From Haloferula rosea (lineage in GTDB: Bacteria > Verrucomicrobiota > Verrucomicrobiia > Verrucomicrobiales > Akkermansiaceae): a stretch of DNA of 64,000 bases. Positions within the stretch are counted from its first letter, which is position 1; each line of letters starts with the position of its first letter. The stretch is taken from assembly GCF_016595525.1 (NCBI RefSeq), contig NZ_JAENII010000010.1, positions 1 to 64,000 of the forward strand. Direction: 5' to 3'. The notes under the pieces were generated by a model, which worked only from the letters and a program-made list of their open reading frames with translations, was not told the DNA's origin and did no database searches. Positions 17,717 through 27,599 of the stretch are shown here, piece after piece. Position numbers and translations under genes: made by a program.

Positions 17717-20385
17717 TGGCTGCGGAAGAGATCCAGATTCAAGCCCGCAAGGCCGGGATCTACCTGCCCGAAGCCGATCTCTGGCTTGACCCTCACGGGC
17801 GTCAGGGCCGCGCTTTCATCTCCCACGCCCACGCCGACCATTTTTCGCGCCCGGACGAGGTGATCTGCTCGCCGGAGACCGCTCACCTGCTGCAGCGCCG
17901 GTTCGGCCTCAAGCCTGAAACCTTTGAGGTCATTCCCTTCGGGGAGACCCGCCGCATGGCCGGCTTCGAGCTGACCCTTCATCCTGCCGGCCATGTCGTG
18001 GGCTCCGCCATGCTTCACATCCGGCGAATGAAGGACGATCAGACACTGCTCTTCACCGGCGACTTCAAGACCGAGGCCACCCGGACCTGCCCGGCGGCCA
18101 TGGCGGTCCGGGCCGACTCCCTGATCGTCGAAACCACCTATGGACGGCCGGAGTATGTCCTCCCATCCAGAGCTGAAGTCGAGTCATCGATCCTGCGGTT
18201 CATCGAGGCGGCCTTCGATACCGGTGAGGTGCCCGTTCTCTGCGCCTACTCGTTGGGAAAAGCCCAGGAGCTTTCCGCCTTGTTAGGAGAGCATGGGATT
18301 GCTTTCCAAGCTCACCCCAGCGTTCTGGAAATGAATGATGCCTGTCGCGAACTCGGCATCGATCTTCCCCACGCGGAGCGCATCGCCTCTCCCATTCCCG
18401 ATCGCCATGCCGTGATCTGCCCGCCGAATGCCGTCCGCTCCACCTTGATCCGACGGCTCAAACGAAAAGTCACCGCGATGGTCAGTGGTTGGGGAATCCA
18501 CCCCCACGCCCGCTACCGCTATCAGGTCGAAGAGGTCTTCCCCCTTTCGGATCACGCCGACTACCGTCAACTGCTCGACTTCGTCGCCGCCGTCGACCCC
18601 CGCCACGTCCATACCATCCATGGCTCCACCCGGGAATTCGCAGCGACCCTGCGCGCGGCCGGACGGGAGGCCTGGTCACTTTTCACCGATGATCAATTGG
18701 AGTTGTTCGGCAAGCAGGACACGCCGCACAAGGACCTTGGACATGAGGTTTCCTGGGATCGCCCCCTTGCCATCCTCAACGAACAACTCAACGAGATCGC
18801 GCAAATCCCGTCACGAATCCTCAAACGGGATCGCCTCGCGGCCATCCTTGCTTCCCTCGACGATCCGTCTCTCCGGCAGCTGGTCGACTGGCTCTCGGAG
18901 CGCTCTCTGAAACTCGGATTCGGCTTCGCCTCGATGAGGCTTGCCCTCCTCGAGGCCTACTCGATTCCCCTCGCAGACTACCGTGCCGTCTCGGATCAAC
19001 AGCAAGACCCCGCGCGCACCGCTCGCATTCTTGCCGGGATGCACGGACGCCCGGATGACAGCCCCTTTGGGTTTCAGGATCTCACATCCTTGATGCACGA
19101 GCTGAAGGAAACCTCCGCCCCTCTCGATGCCATCCGCCGATTGGCCTCCACCCTTCGCCACCTTCCCCCACCGGAGGTCGAGTTCGTCATGCGTGTCCTC
19201 ACCCGGGAGTTCCGCATCGGCAGCCGCGAGGGATTAGTCGAGGAAGCCACCGCGGAAGCGTTCAGCGCCTCTGCCAAGGAGATCGCAACCGCCCACATGC
19301 TGGGCGGCGACCTCGGAGCGACCGCGCTCATGGCTCGCCACGGGAAACTCACCGAAGCGCGACTCACCATCGGCACCCCCATCAAGGTGATGCTTGCCTC
19401 ACCCTCGCCGGACGCGTCGACCATCTGGGACAAGCTCTCGTCCGACCGGGCTGAAGTGTGGCTCGAAGACAAGTTCGACGGCATCCGCGCCCAGCTTCAC
19501 AAGAGTGGCAACGAAGTCCACCTGTTCTCGCGGGATCAAAGGTCGCTTGATGACGAGTTCCCCGAACTGCTCAAAGCTGCCACCCGACTTCCCGACTGCC
19601 TCATCGACGGCGAGATCATCGCCTACGAAGAAGGAAGGAAACTTACCTTCTTCGACCTGCAAAAGCGATTGGGACGGAAGAAGATGAAATCGAGCCGGGC
19701 TCAGACCGATCTGTTCCATCCTCAGGAGATCCCCGTGCGCTTCATCTCCTTCGACCTGCTGGCTCTGGAGCAGGAGTCGCTGTGGCAGCGTCCCCTCGTC
19801 GAACGACGTGCCTGCCTCGAAACCATCGGATTCCGCCCCCCCTTCGAGCTCGCCGCTCGATTCAAGGCAACGAGCGCTGAGGAGATTGACGAGCATTTCA
19901 AACAAGCCAGAGCCCGGCTGAACGAGGGCCTGATCGCGAAGGACCCCACAAGCGCCTATCAGTTCGGACGACGCGGCCAGTCATGGATCAAGCTGAAGAA
20001 GGCTGAGGTGACCCTGGACTGCGTCGTCGTGAAGGCCCAGCAGGGACATGGAAAACGTGCTGGCGTGCTCTCGGACTACACCTTCGCCGTCCGCGACCGG
20101 GACAACGGGCAACTCCGGGTCATCGGAAAGGCCTACAGTGGACTCACCGACGAGCAGATCGAGGAACTCACGGAGCACTTCAAGAAAACCACCATCGAGA
20201 AACAGCGGAGGGTCCATCTGGTCGAACCGACGACCGTGCTGGAGATCGCCTTTGACTCCATCCGCCCGAGCAAACGCCACGACAGCGGTCTCGCCATGCG
20301 TTTCCCTCGAATCAAAGCCATTCGTCGGGACAAGACCCCGGACGACATCGACACCCTTCAATTCGCCAGGACCTTGTCGTCATGA
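17716..20385 (+). CDS. fusion of ligase-associated MBL exonuclease and ATP-dependent DNA ligase
   Basis: 889 aa from ATG 17716, which overlaps the upstream stop. Residues 1 to about 335 are a metallo-beta-lactamase/beta-CASP-type exonuclease (ISHAHADH at 36-42, LHPAGHVVGSAM, LFTGDFKTEATR, VIVETTYG-like DSLIVETTYG). Residues about 345-889 are an ATP-dependent DNA ligase: an N-terminal helical domain, the adenylation motif EDKFDGIRAQ (nucleophile Lys586), DGEIIAYEEG, RFISFDLL, GLIAKDPTSAYQFGRRGQSWIKLK, and an OB-fold C-terminus. In most genomes these are two adjacent genes (ligase-associated DNA exonuclease and ligase); here they form one uninterrupted frame. Predicted role: end processing and sealing in DNA repair. 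Confidence 0.93.
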   Translation: MAAEEIQIQARKAGIYLPEADLWLDPHGRQGRAFISHAHADHFSRPDEVICSPETAHLLQRRFGLKPETFEVIPFGETRRMAGFELTLHPAGHVVGSAMLHIRRMKDDQTLLFTGDFKTEATRTCPAAMAVRADSLIVETTYGRPEYVLPSRAEVESSILRFIEAAFDTGEVPVLCAYSLGKAQELSALLGEHGIAFQAHPSVLEMNDACRELGIDLPHAERIASPIPDRHAVICPPNAVRSTLIRRLKRKVTAMVSGWGIHPHARYRYQVEEVFPLSDHADYRQLLDFVAAVDPRHVHTIHGSTREFAATLRAAGREAWSLFTDDQLELFGKQDTPHKDLGHEVSWDRPLAILNEQLNEIAQIPSRILKRDRLAAILASLDDPSLRQLVDWLSERSLKLGFGFASMRLALLEAYSIPLADYRAVSDQQQDPARTARILAGMHGRPDDSPFGFQDLTSLMHELKETSAPLDAIRRLASTLRHLPPPEVEFVMRVLTREFRIGSREGLVEEATAEAFSASAKEIATAHMLGGDLGATALMARHGKLTEARLTIGTPIKVMLASPSPDASTIWDKLSSDRAEVWLEDKFDGIRAQLHKSGNEVHLFSRDQRSLDDEFPELLKAATRLPDCLIDGEIIAYEEGRKLTFFDLQKRLGRKKMKSSRAQTDLFHPQEIPVRFISFDLLALEQESLWQRPLVERRACLETIGFRPPFELAARFKATSAEEIDEHFKQARARLNEGLIAKDPTSAYQFGRRGQSWIKLKKAEVTLDCVVVKAQQGHGKRAGVLSDYTFAVRDRDNGQLRVIGKAYSGLTDEQIEELTEHFKKTTIEKQRRVHLVEPTTVLEIAFDSIRPSKRHDSGLAMRFPRIKAIRRDKTPDDIDTLQFARTLSS

Positions 20386-22832
20386 AGACCGCGCCCACAG
20401 CAGCCGAGACCTTCTTCGCCAAGCGCCAATGGAAGCCCCACGATTTCCAACTGGAAACCTGGCAGGCATACCGGGAAGGCCGGTCCGGACTCCTGCACGC
20501 ACCCACAGGCCTCGGCAAGACCCTCGCAGTGTGGATGGGCCCGGTGAATGAATCGCTTGGTGCCCCCCGAATCCCGACCTCGTGCCAGGTCCTGTGGATC
20601 ACTCCCCTGCGCGCGCTCGCCAAGGACACGGCCAGGTCGCTTCAAGAGCCACTCGATGAGCTCGACGCTCCCCTGGAAGTGGCCCTCCGCACCGGTGACA
20701 CTTCATCCTACCGGAAGGCCAAGCTGCGGGAGAAACTTCCCTTTGCGCTGGTCACCACACCGGAGAGCCTGTCGCTGATGCTGACCTACGGCGATTCCCG
20801 TACGAAGCTCTCGAAACTGAAGTGCGTGGTTGTCGATGAGTGGCACGAACTACTCGGCACCAAGCGAGGTGTTCAAACCGAACTCTGTCTTGCCCGACTC
20901 AAGCAATGGGCACCGGACCTGCGTGTCTGGGGCGTCTCCGCCACGCTGGGCAATCTGGACGAGGCCAAGGAGTCCTTACACGGAGCCCGCCACAAGGAAG
21001 CCGCCTTCGTCCACTCGACGATGCGCAAACCGCTGAGGGTGGAAACCATGATCCCACGGGAAATCGACCGTTTCCCGTGGGCCGGCCACCTCGGCATCCG
21101 TTTGGTCAAACGCGTCGCCAAGGCACTTCACCGGGCACGCTCCAGTCTCGTCTTCACCAACACGAGGAGCCAGAGCGAGATCTGGCACCAATCGCTGATA
21201 GAGGCCGACCCTTCGCTGAAATCACGCATCGCCATTCATCACGGATCCATTTCCAGAGAAGACCGGCTGGCCGCCGAGCAAGGCCTGCTTGAAGGCACCT
21301 TGCTTGCCGTGGTTTGCACCTCGTCGCTCGATCTCGGCATCGACTTCGCTCCCGTCGAGCAGGTGATCCAGATCGGCAGCCCGAAAGGAGTCGCTCGCCT
21401 GCTCCAACGTGCCGGTCGCTCGGGCCACCAACCGGGCAAGGCATCCCGCCTGCTTTGCATCCCGACCAATGCCATGGAACTCCTCGAGTTCGCCGCAGCT
21501 CAGGATGCGCTCGATGCCCGCGAACTCGAGTCACGACGGCTTCAGGAAAAACCACTCGATCTGCTGGTCCAGCACGTCGCCACCTGCGCCATCGGCGAAG
21601 CTCTTGACGAATCGGATTTCGCCGCGGAGATCCGCTCCACCCACAGTTACCGGAAGCTCGACGATGCCGATTGGCAATGGGTGCTCGGGTTCGTCAGCAA
21701 CGGGGGCGATGCCCTCAGAGCCTACCCCCATTACCGCAAGGTGGAACGCAAGGCCGGGAAGCTCCACTTCACCGACAAACGCATGATCCAACTCCACCGG
21801 ATGAACATCGGCACCATCACTTCCGATGTCGCGGTGAGCCTGCGCTTCAAGAACGGCCAGAAACTCGGAACCGTGGAGGAAGGGTTCATCACAAAACTCC
21901 GCCCCGGGGCTCCATTCGTCTTCGGCGGACGTCTGCTCGAACTCGTCCGGGTCCGCGACCTGATCGCTACCGTCCAGCCGTCCTCGAAGAAAAACGTGAA
22001 GGGCGAGGTCGTGATCTGGGGAGGAAGCAAGATGCCGCTGTCCACAGAACTCGCCCACGCCGTGGCGCGTCGCCTCAATGGTCAGGTCGACACCCCAAGA
22101 GCCGAAGTTGAGGCAGTCAGCGAGCTCCTCGACATTCAGGCTCGCTGGTCTTCCGTGCCCACGGATTCGGTGCTTCAGGTGGAGCACGCCCTGTCGCGAC
22201 AAGGCGAACACTTGTTCTTCTACACCTTCGCAGGAAGGCTCGTGAACGAAGGAATCGGCACGCTTGCTGCCCACCGCCTGACCGATGGCCATCCTCAAAG
22301 CGTTCAGGTCACTCAGAACGACTACGGTTTCTGCCTGACCTCCACGGGGAAACTTCCACTCGATGAAGCCCGCCTGCGCGAAATCCTCCGCCCCGAACAG
22401 CTGCTCGACGACCTCCTCAAGTGCCTCAACACCCACGAGCTCGCACGCAGGAAATTCCGTGAAGTCGCCCGGGTCGCGGGGCTCATCCAGCAGTCACAGC
22501 CGGGCAAGAGGAAAGGCATGCGAAACATCCAGACCTCGGCAAGCCTGCTCTATGAGGTCTTCACCCGTTACGACCCCGACAACCTGCTGCTTGACCAGTC
22601 GAAGCGCGAGATCCTCGAGGGACAACTCGAGTTCACCCGCATGCAGGAAGTGCTCAGCGCCATGGCGGACAAGTCCTACCGGTTGATCGAGCTCGAGCGC
22701 CTCACACCAATGGCATTCCCGCTGTGGGCCGAACGCCTCCACTCCACCATTTCCACCAAGGACGCCCTCACCTTGATGGAGGAAATGCTGGCCGAATTGG
22801 AACGCGAAGCCGACAAATCCCTGAGCCAATGA
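20382..22832 (+). CDS. ligase-associated DEXH-box helicase
   Basis: 816 aa, Lhr-like superfamily 2 helicase. Motifs: Walker A HAPTGLGKT (Lys46), motif Ib-like TTPESLSLML, DEWH (152-155) followed by ELLGTKRG, GVSATLGNLDEA, LVFTNTRSQSEIW, HHGSISREDR, VVCTSSLDLGIDF, and IQIGSPKGVARLLQRAGRSGH. These match the DEXH helicase that accompanies ATP-dependent ligase and MBL exonuclease in many bacteria. It overlaps the fusion gene by 4 bp and the phosphoesterase by 4 bp, so the module is a single operon. Expected to unwind DNA, possibly 3'-5' as in Lhr. Confidence 0.94.
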   Translation: MKTAPTAAETFFAKRQWKPHDFQLETWQAYREGRSGLLHAPTGLGKTLAVWMGPVNESLGAPRIPTSCQVLWITPLRALAKDTARSLQEPLDELDAPLEVALRTGDTSSYRKAKLREKLPFALVTTPESLSLMLTYGDSRTKLSKLKCVVVDEWHELLGTKRGVQTELCLARLKQWAPDLRVWGVSATLGNLDEAKESLHGARHKEAAFVHSTMRKPLRVETMIPREIDRFPWAGHLGIRLVKRVAKALHRARSSLVFTNTRSQSEIWHQSLIEADPSLKSRIAIHHGSISREDRLAAEQGLLEGTLLAVVCTSSLDLGIDFAPVEQVIQIGSPKGVARLLQRAGRSGHQPGKASRLLCIPTNAMELLEFAAAQDALDARELESRRLQEKPLDLLVQHVATCAIGEALDESDFAAEIRSTHSYRKLDDADWQWVLGFVSNGGDALRAYPHYRKVERKAGKLHFTDKRMIQLHRMNIGTITSDVAVSLRFKNGQKLGTVEEGFITKLRPGAPFVFGGRLLELVRVRDLIATVQPSSKKNVKGEVVIWGGSKMPLSTELAHAVARRLNGQVDTPRAEVEAVSELLDIQARWSSVPTDSVLQVEHALSRQGEHLFFYTFAGRLVNEGIGTLAAHRLTDGHPQSVQVTQNDYGFCLTSTGKLPLDEARLREILRPEQLLDDLLKCLNTHELARRKFREVARVAGLIQQSQPGKRKGMRNIQTSASLLYEVFTRYDPDNLLLDQSKREILEGQLEFTRMQEVLSAMADKSYRLIELERLTPMAFPLWAERLHSTISTKDALTLMEEMLAELEREADKSLSQ

Positions 22833-23497
22833 TCGCCGGATCCCTTGCCATCGATTTCCATGGCCACGAACTCATCCTTCACCCGGAAGGCGCCGTCTGG
22901 TGGCCGGCATCGGGCAGCCTGATCCTGTCGGATGTTCATTTCGGGAAATCCGCCACGTTTCGGGCTCACGGCATTCCCGTGCCGGAAGGCGTACGTCAGG
23001 AAGACCTCGACCGAATCGACCGCCTCATCGCTCAGCTTGATGCGCAGAGCCTTCACATCGTGGGCGACTTCCTCCATTCGAATGCGAGCATTCCCGCTCC
23101 CCTCGAAGAAGAACTTCAGGGCTGGCTCGACCGGCTTCCCTGCGAAGTCACGCTGATCCTTGGCAACCACGACCCATCGCCCGCCCAACTCCGCAGCCTC
23201 GATGGTCTCCGCTGTTTGGATCAGGAAGAGAAGTCGGGGATCACCCTCATTCACGATCCAGCCGACGCGCAAGCCGGCCGCCCGACCATCGCCGGGCACC
23301 TCCACCCGCTCTGTCGGATCGGGGGCAAGAGAGGACCCGGCATCAGGGTCCCCGGGTTCTACCTGTGGAATTCCTGCCTGGTGCTTCCGGCATTCGGCAC
23401 GTTCACGTCCGGCTCTCTGGTCGAACTGAGAGGTCCCCGATGCGCCTTCCACCCCATCATTGACGGAAAGGTCCAGCGCGCCATCCGACCCAAGTGA
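22829..23497 (+). CDS. pdeM: ligase-associated metallophosphoesterase
   Basis: 222 aa from ATG 22829, overlapping the helicase stop. It belongs to the calcineurin-like metallophosphoesterases with motifs SDVHFGKS, VGDFLHS, GNHD and GHLHP, giving the full dinuclear metal site. It completes the four-function module (exonuclease, ligase, helicase, phosphoesterase). The partner family is annotated as ligase-associated DNA damage response endonuclease PdeM. The natural substrate is unclear; a role trimming DNA ends is inferred from context. Confidence 0.92.
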   Translation: MIAGSLAIDFHGHELILHPEGAVWWPASGSLILSDVHFGKSATFRAHGIPVPEGVRQEDLDRIDRLIAQLDAQSLHIVGDFLHSNASIPAPLEEELQGWLDRLPCEVTLILGNHDPSPAQLRSLDGLRCLDQEEKSGITLIHDPADAQAGRPTIAGHLHPLCRIGGKRGPGIRVPGFYLWNSCLVLPAFGTFTSGSLVELRGPRCAFHPIIDGKVQRAIRPK

Positions 23498-23595
23498 CCG
23501 GGTGAACGGCTCGGAAGCTCCCAGGCAGCCCCCGCATTTCCCTGACACGCAAGCTTGGACGACGGCCCTTCCCTGTTCATGGTCCGCCGCCTCCG

Positions 23596-25578
23596 ATGCT
23601 TTCGATTCAAAATCTCCGGGTGGAATACGGCCCGCGCGTCCTGTTCTCCGACCTCTCCTTCGCGGTCCAGCCCAAGGAACGCATTGCCTTCGCCGGCCAT
23701 AACGGCGCCGGCAAGTCCACGCTCATGAAGTGCATCGCCGGCGTGATCGAAGCCTCCGCCGGGGACATCACCCGACCCAAGCACTACCGGATCGGCTATC
23801 TCCCGCAGGAGGGCATCCACGTGCACGGCCGCACGCTCTGGGATGAGACACTCTCCGCATTCGGCGAGGCGCTGGCACTGCAGGAGAAGATCGACCGACT
23901 CTCCGCCGAACTGCCCAAACTCGACCCTCGTTCATCGCCATACGCCGAGCTTCTCGAGGAAATCGGCGGACTCGAACTCCGGCTTGAAGCTGCCGACCCG
24001 GCCAGCATCAAACCCAAGGCGGAGTCCGTCCTCCAGGGCCTTGGGTTCAAGCGCAAGGACTTCACCCGCGACTGCGGAGAATTCTCCGGTGGCTGGCAAA
24101 TGCGGATCGCCATGGCCAAGCTCTTCCTTCAGGAACCGGAAGCCCTGCTGCTCGACGAACCGACCAACCACCTCGACATCGATTCCCAACGCTGGGTCGA
24201 GCAGTACCTGCACAGCTACCCGGGATCCATCCTCATCATTTCCCACGATCTGGCGCTTCTCGACGCCTTGTGCACCCGCACCATCGCCTTCCACCACGGT
24301 CGCGCCGAAGAGTACGCCGGCAACTACAGCTACTACCTGAAGGAGTCGGTTCACCGAAAGGAGATCCACCGCAAGCGCTACGAGTCCCAACAGCGGGAGA
24401 TCGCCGAAACCCAGCGCTTCATCGACCGCTTCCGCGCCCAGGCAAACAAGGCATCGCAGGTGCAGTCGCGGATCAAGATGCTCGACAAGCTCGAGCGCAT
24501 CCCGAAGCCGGAGGAAGACGATGCGGTAATGAACTTCCGCTTTCCCCAGCCGAAGCCCTCCGGTCACCTCGTCGCCAAGCTGGAACACGCGACCAAGGCC
24601 TACGGACCGCTCACGGTATTCCGGGACTTCGATTTCGAAATCAACCGCGGTGAGAAACTCGCCATCGTCGGCCCGAACGGCGCCGGCAAATCGACCTTCT
24701 GTCGATTGATCACCGGCCAAGAGGAACCCACCACAGGTGTCCACGAACTCGGTTTGCGGGTCGGGCTGTCCTTCTTCTCACAGAACCACGCCGACGAGCT
24801 CGACCCCGACCTCACGGTGCTTGAGACCGTGGAAAGCGTGGCAACCCGCGAAGCGGCCGCCCAGGCCCGGAACCTGCTCGGGTGCTTCCTCTTCCGCGGC
24901 GACGATGTATTCAAGAAGGTCGGCGTGCTCTCCGGTGGCGAACGCTCACGGGTCGCGCTGGTGCGCATGCTGGTCCAACCGGCCAACTTCCTGATTCTCG
25001 ACGAACCGACCAACCACCTCGACGTCCAGAGCCAGGAAGTCCTGCAGAACGCCCTCATCGGCTACGAAGGTACGGTAATCATCGTATCCCACAACCGCTC
25101 CTTCCTCGACCCGCTCGTCACCAAGACCCTCGAATTCCGACCGGACCACGACCCCCGTCCGTTTGCCGGCAACATCTCCTACTATCTGGAGAAGACCACC
25201 GCCGAAAAGGAAGGAAAGGCCCAGCTGTCCGGGACGCAGTCGCCGAAGGCCGCCTCCAGCAGCACGCCATCCGGCGGAGGAGCCAATCGAAAGGAACAAC
25301 GGAAGCTCGAAGCGCAGAAGCGCCAACAACGTGCGCAACTCCTCAAACCCCTCGAGAGCGAACTCGAAACCCTCGAGGCCAGCATCGGTGAATACGAGGG
25401 GGCGCAAGCAACCCTCACCGCTGCACTGTCCTCCGAGGAGGTTGCCTCGGACCCGGACAAGCTCCAGCAGACCGCTGCCGCTGTCCAACAGATCACCGAG
25501 AAGCTGGAAACCGCCTACTCCCGCTGGGGCACTCTCTCGGATGAAATCGAGAAGGTGAAGGAGAAGCTCGGCGATTGA
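23596..25578 (+). CDS. ABC-F family ATP-binding cassette protein
   Basis: 660 aa with two ABC domains and no membrane segments. First cassette: GHNGAGKST (Lys40), FSGGWQMR, LLLDEPTNHLD. Second cassette: GPNGAGKST (Lys365), LSGGERSRVAL, LILDEPTNHLD. The linker between them contains the charged P-site tRNA-interaction-like helix (HRKRYESQQREIAETQRFID). The C-terminal 120 residues form a Lys/Gln/Glu-rich coiled coil (EQRKLEAQKRQQRAQL) as in Uup and YheS. ABC-F proteins act on the ribosome as translation factors. The subgroup is not decided. A 98-bp gap separates it from the repair operon. Confidence 0.93.
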   Translation: MLSIQNLRVEYGPRVLFSDLSFAVQPKERIAFAGHNGAGKSTLMKCIAGVIEASAGDITRPKHYRIGYLPQEGIHVHGRTLWDETLSAFGEALALQEKIDRLSAELPKLDPRSSPYAELLEEIGGLELRLEAADPASIKPKAESVLQGLGFKRKDFTRDCGEFSGGWQMRIAMAKLFLQEPEALLLDEPTNHLDIDSQRWVEQYLHSYPGSILIISHDLALLDALCTRTIAFHHGRAEEYAGNYSYYLKESVHRKEIHRKRYESQQREIAETQRFIDRFRAQANKASQVQSRIKMLDKLERIPKPEEDDAVMNFRFPQPKPSGHLVAKLEHATKAYGPLTVFRDFDFEINRGEKLAIVGPNGAGKSTFCRLITGQEEPTTGVHELGLRVGLSFFSQNHADELDPDLTVLETVESVATREAAAQARNLLGCFLFRGDDVFKKVGVLSGGERSRVALVRMLVQPANFLILDEPTNHLDVQSQEVLQNALIGYEGTVIIVSHNRSFLDPLVTKTLEFRPDHDPRPFAGNISYYLEKTTAEKEGKAQLSGTQSPKAASSSTPSGGGANRKEQRKLEAQKRQQRAQLLKPLESELETLEASIGEYEGAQATLTAALSSEEVASDPDKLQQTAAAVQQITEKLETAYSRWGTLSDEIEKVKEKLGD

Positions 25579-25594
25579 GCCCCGGTTCTCCCGA

Positions 25595-26266
25595 CTACTT
25601 CAATTCCTTGATCCGCAAATTGCGGAACTTGTAGGTCTGACCTTTCTCGCCGTGGTGCTGGATGCCGATCGGCCCCTCGGAGTCCATGCTGTCGTAAACG
25701 TCCGTGATTGCCACGCCGTTGACGAAGACCTGGATGTGGTCGCCCTTGCAGACGATCCGGTACTTGTTCCAGTCATTGCGCTTCAGGGCATTCTTCACCT
25801 CGGGCTTCGCGAAATGCTCGAACCCAGCCTCCTTCGGCTTCGCCTTGTCAGCGACATTCGTCATCCCGTCCCGGGCAGGCCACAGCCACTTGCGGCGACC
25901 TTCATCAAAGAGACCGCCCGACCAGCAACGCTCGGATCCATCGACTTCCGCCTGATACCCGAACACCTTGTTCTTCTCAACATGGCAACGGAACATGAAT
26001 CCACTGTTGGCCTGACCTTCCGGAAGCTTGATCTCTGCCTCGAACTCGAAATCCCCGTAATCCTTCTCAGTCACCAGGAAGAACTTCTTGTCCGCCGTCA
26101 GATGAATCTCCCCGTCGACCACCTCGACCTTGCCCCACTCATACGGGTTCTTCCATCCGCTGGCATCCTTTCCATTGAAAAGATCCACCCAGTCGCCATC
26201 TGCTGCTGCCACTGGCGCCAGCAGGCAAACTGCTGCAAAAAAGGAACTCAAAAGTCGTTTGATCAT
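25595..26266 (-). CDS. secreted DUF1080 (3-keto-disaccharide hydrolase-like) protein
   Basis: 223 aa from ATG 26266, giving a signal peptide (MIKRLLSSFFAAVCLLAPVAAA); an upstream ATG at 26299 is less likely. The mature protein is the concanavalin-like DUF1080 fold: WVDLFNGKDASGWKN, WGKVEVVDGEIHL, FEFEAEIKLPEGQANSGFMFR, YQAEVDGS, and a final FRNLRIKEL. Some DUF1080 proteins hydrolyse 3-keto-glycosides, which fits the oxidoreductase and isomerase genes upstream on this strand. It converges with the ABC-F gene, with 16 bp between stops. The gap of 157 bp to the oxidoreductase means operon membership is uncertain. Confidence 0.9.
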   Translation of the reverse strand: MIKRLLSSFFAAVCLLAPVAAADGDWVDLFNGKDASGWKNPYEWGKVEVVDGEIHLTADKKFFLVTEKDYGDFEFEAEIKLPEGQANSGFMFRCHVEKNKVFGYQAEVDGSERCWSGGLFDEGRRKWLWPARDGMTNVADKAKPKEAGFEHFAKPEVKNALKRNDWNKYRIVCKGDHIQVFVNGVAITDVYDSMDSEGPIGIQHHGEKGQTYKFRNLRIKELK

Positions 26267-26423
26267 GAACCAACTTCCCCGACCGCCCCAAAATGGCAAG
26301 TCCTCGGTCAGTCACCGATGAAACCCGCGTGCTTGCAGGCCAGCGCGGCATGGCCGGCACGGCACAAGAATGCCCGCACCGCCGTTCAAGGGCGATGCAG
26401 GCATGAAACTCGACAGCTCCGGA

Positions 26424-27575
26424 TCAGGACTGCTTCACGTCGACCCACTGCTTGGTCTTGGCCGACTCGAGGACGGCATCGCAGACATACTGGGTGCCGA
26501 GCGCGTCCCGGAAGTCCGGATAGCGCTTCTCCTTCTGTGGATCATCGAGGTCCTTGAAGAACTCGTAGAGCGCGTGGGTGAAGCTGTGCTCGTAGCCAAG
26601 GCACAGGCCGGGAACCCACCAGTTGCCTGCGTAGGGTTGATCCCCATCGGAGCAGTGGATGCTGCTCCAGCCGCGACGGTCACTCGGCACGCCGTGGTCG
26701 AAGTACGACAGACGATTGAGGTCGTGAAGATCCCAGAAAAGTGACTTGTCCTCACCATTGATCTCGAAGGTGTAGAGTGCCTTGTGACCTCGGGCATAGC
26801 GGGTGGATTCGAAGATCGCCAGCGAGCCATTCTCGAAACGAGCCAGGAAGGCGGCTGCGTCATCGATCGTGACTTCCTGCTTTTCGCCGGTCTCGGTGTG
26901 GACACGCTCCTTGATGAAGGTCTCGGTCATGGCGGACACCGAAACGATGTTGCCGTTGATCCAGCGTGCAGTGTCGATGCAGTGGGCAAGAAGGTCACCG
27001 GTCACCCCGGAGCCCGCTTCCTTTGCATCCAGACGCCAGAGTCCGGCACCCCCTTGGGGAAGCTCTTCGGAAATCGTCCAGTCCTGGAGGAAGTTCGCAC
27101 GGTAGTGGAAGACACGTCCCAGTTCGCCGGCATCCACGATGTTCTTCGCATGGGTCACGGCGGGAAGGAAGCGGTAGTTGTACCACACGAGGTTCGGCAG
27201 GCCGCTTTCCTCGACAGCCTTGACCATGGCCTCACCCTGCTCGCCGTTCAGGGCGAGAGGCTTTTCACAAAGGATCATCTTGCCGTGCTTGATGCACTCG
27301 AGGGCGATCTCGGCGTGGGAGTTGTTCGGCGTGCAGATGTCGATCGCATCGATATCGTCGCGCTTCACCAGCTCGCGCCAGTCGGTTTCATAGGACTCGA
27401 AGCCCCACTTCTCGGCGAATGCCTTCACCTTCTCCTCGTCGCGGCCACAGACGGCTTGGCGGACCGGGTAGTGATCGGTGTCGAAGAAGTGAGCGAGTTG
27501 CGAGTAGGCGTTCGAGTGGGTCCGGCCCATGAAGCCGTAACCGACGAGGCCAATACGGATTGGTTTGGTTGCCAT
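26424..27575 (-). CDS. Gfo/Idh/MocA family oxidoreductase
   Basis: 383 aa. The N-terminus is a Rossmann fold ([17 protein letters not shown]), followed by the family lysine motif ([15 protein letters not shown]) and the C-terminal alpha/beta dimerisation domain, with the HCIDTARWI motif that aligns with the catalytic His region. It should oxidise or reduce a sugar or cyclitol with NAD(P). It lies 24 bp downstream of the TIM-barrel gene 27600-28601 on the same strand, so they form an operon. In this setting it is a candidate for forming or reducing keto-sugars. Substrate unknown. Confidence 0.93.
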   Translation of the reverse strand: MATKPIRIGLVGYGFMGRTHSNAYSQLAHFFDTDHYPVRQAVCGRDEEKVKAFAEKWGFESYETDWRELVKRDDIDAIDICTPNNSHAEIALECIKHGKMILCEKPLALNGEQGEAMVKAVEESGLPNLVWYNYRFLPAVTHAKNIVDAGELGRVFHYRANFLQDWTISEELPQGGAGLWRLDAKEAGSGVTGDLLAHCIDTARWINGNIVSVSAMTETFIKERVHTETGEKQEVTIDDAAAFLARFENGSLAIFESTRYARGHKALYTFEINGEDKSLFWDLHDLNRLSYFDHGVPSDRRGWSSIHCSDGDQPYAGNWWVPGLCLGYEHSFTHALYEFFKDLDDPQKEKRYPDFRDALGTQYVCDAVLESAKTKQWVDVKQS

Positions 27576-27599
27576 GGTAGGTAGTTCTTGAGTTTGGAG

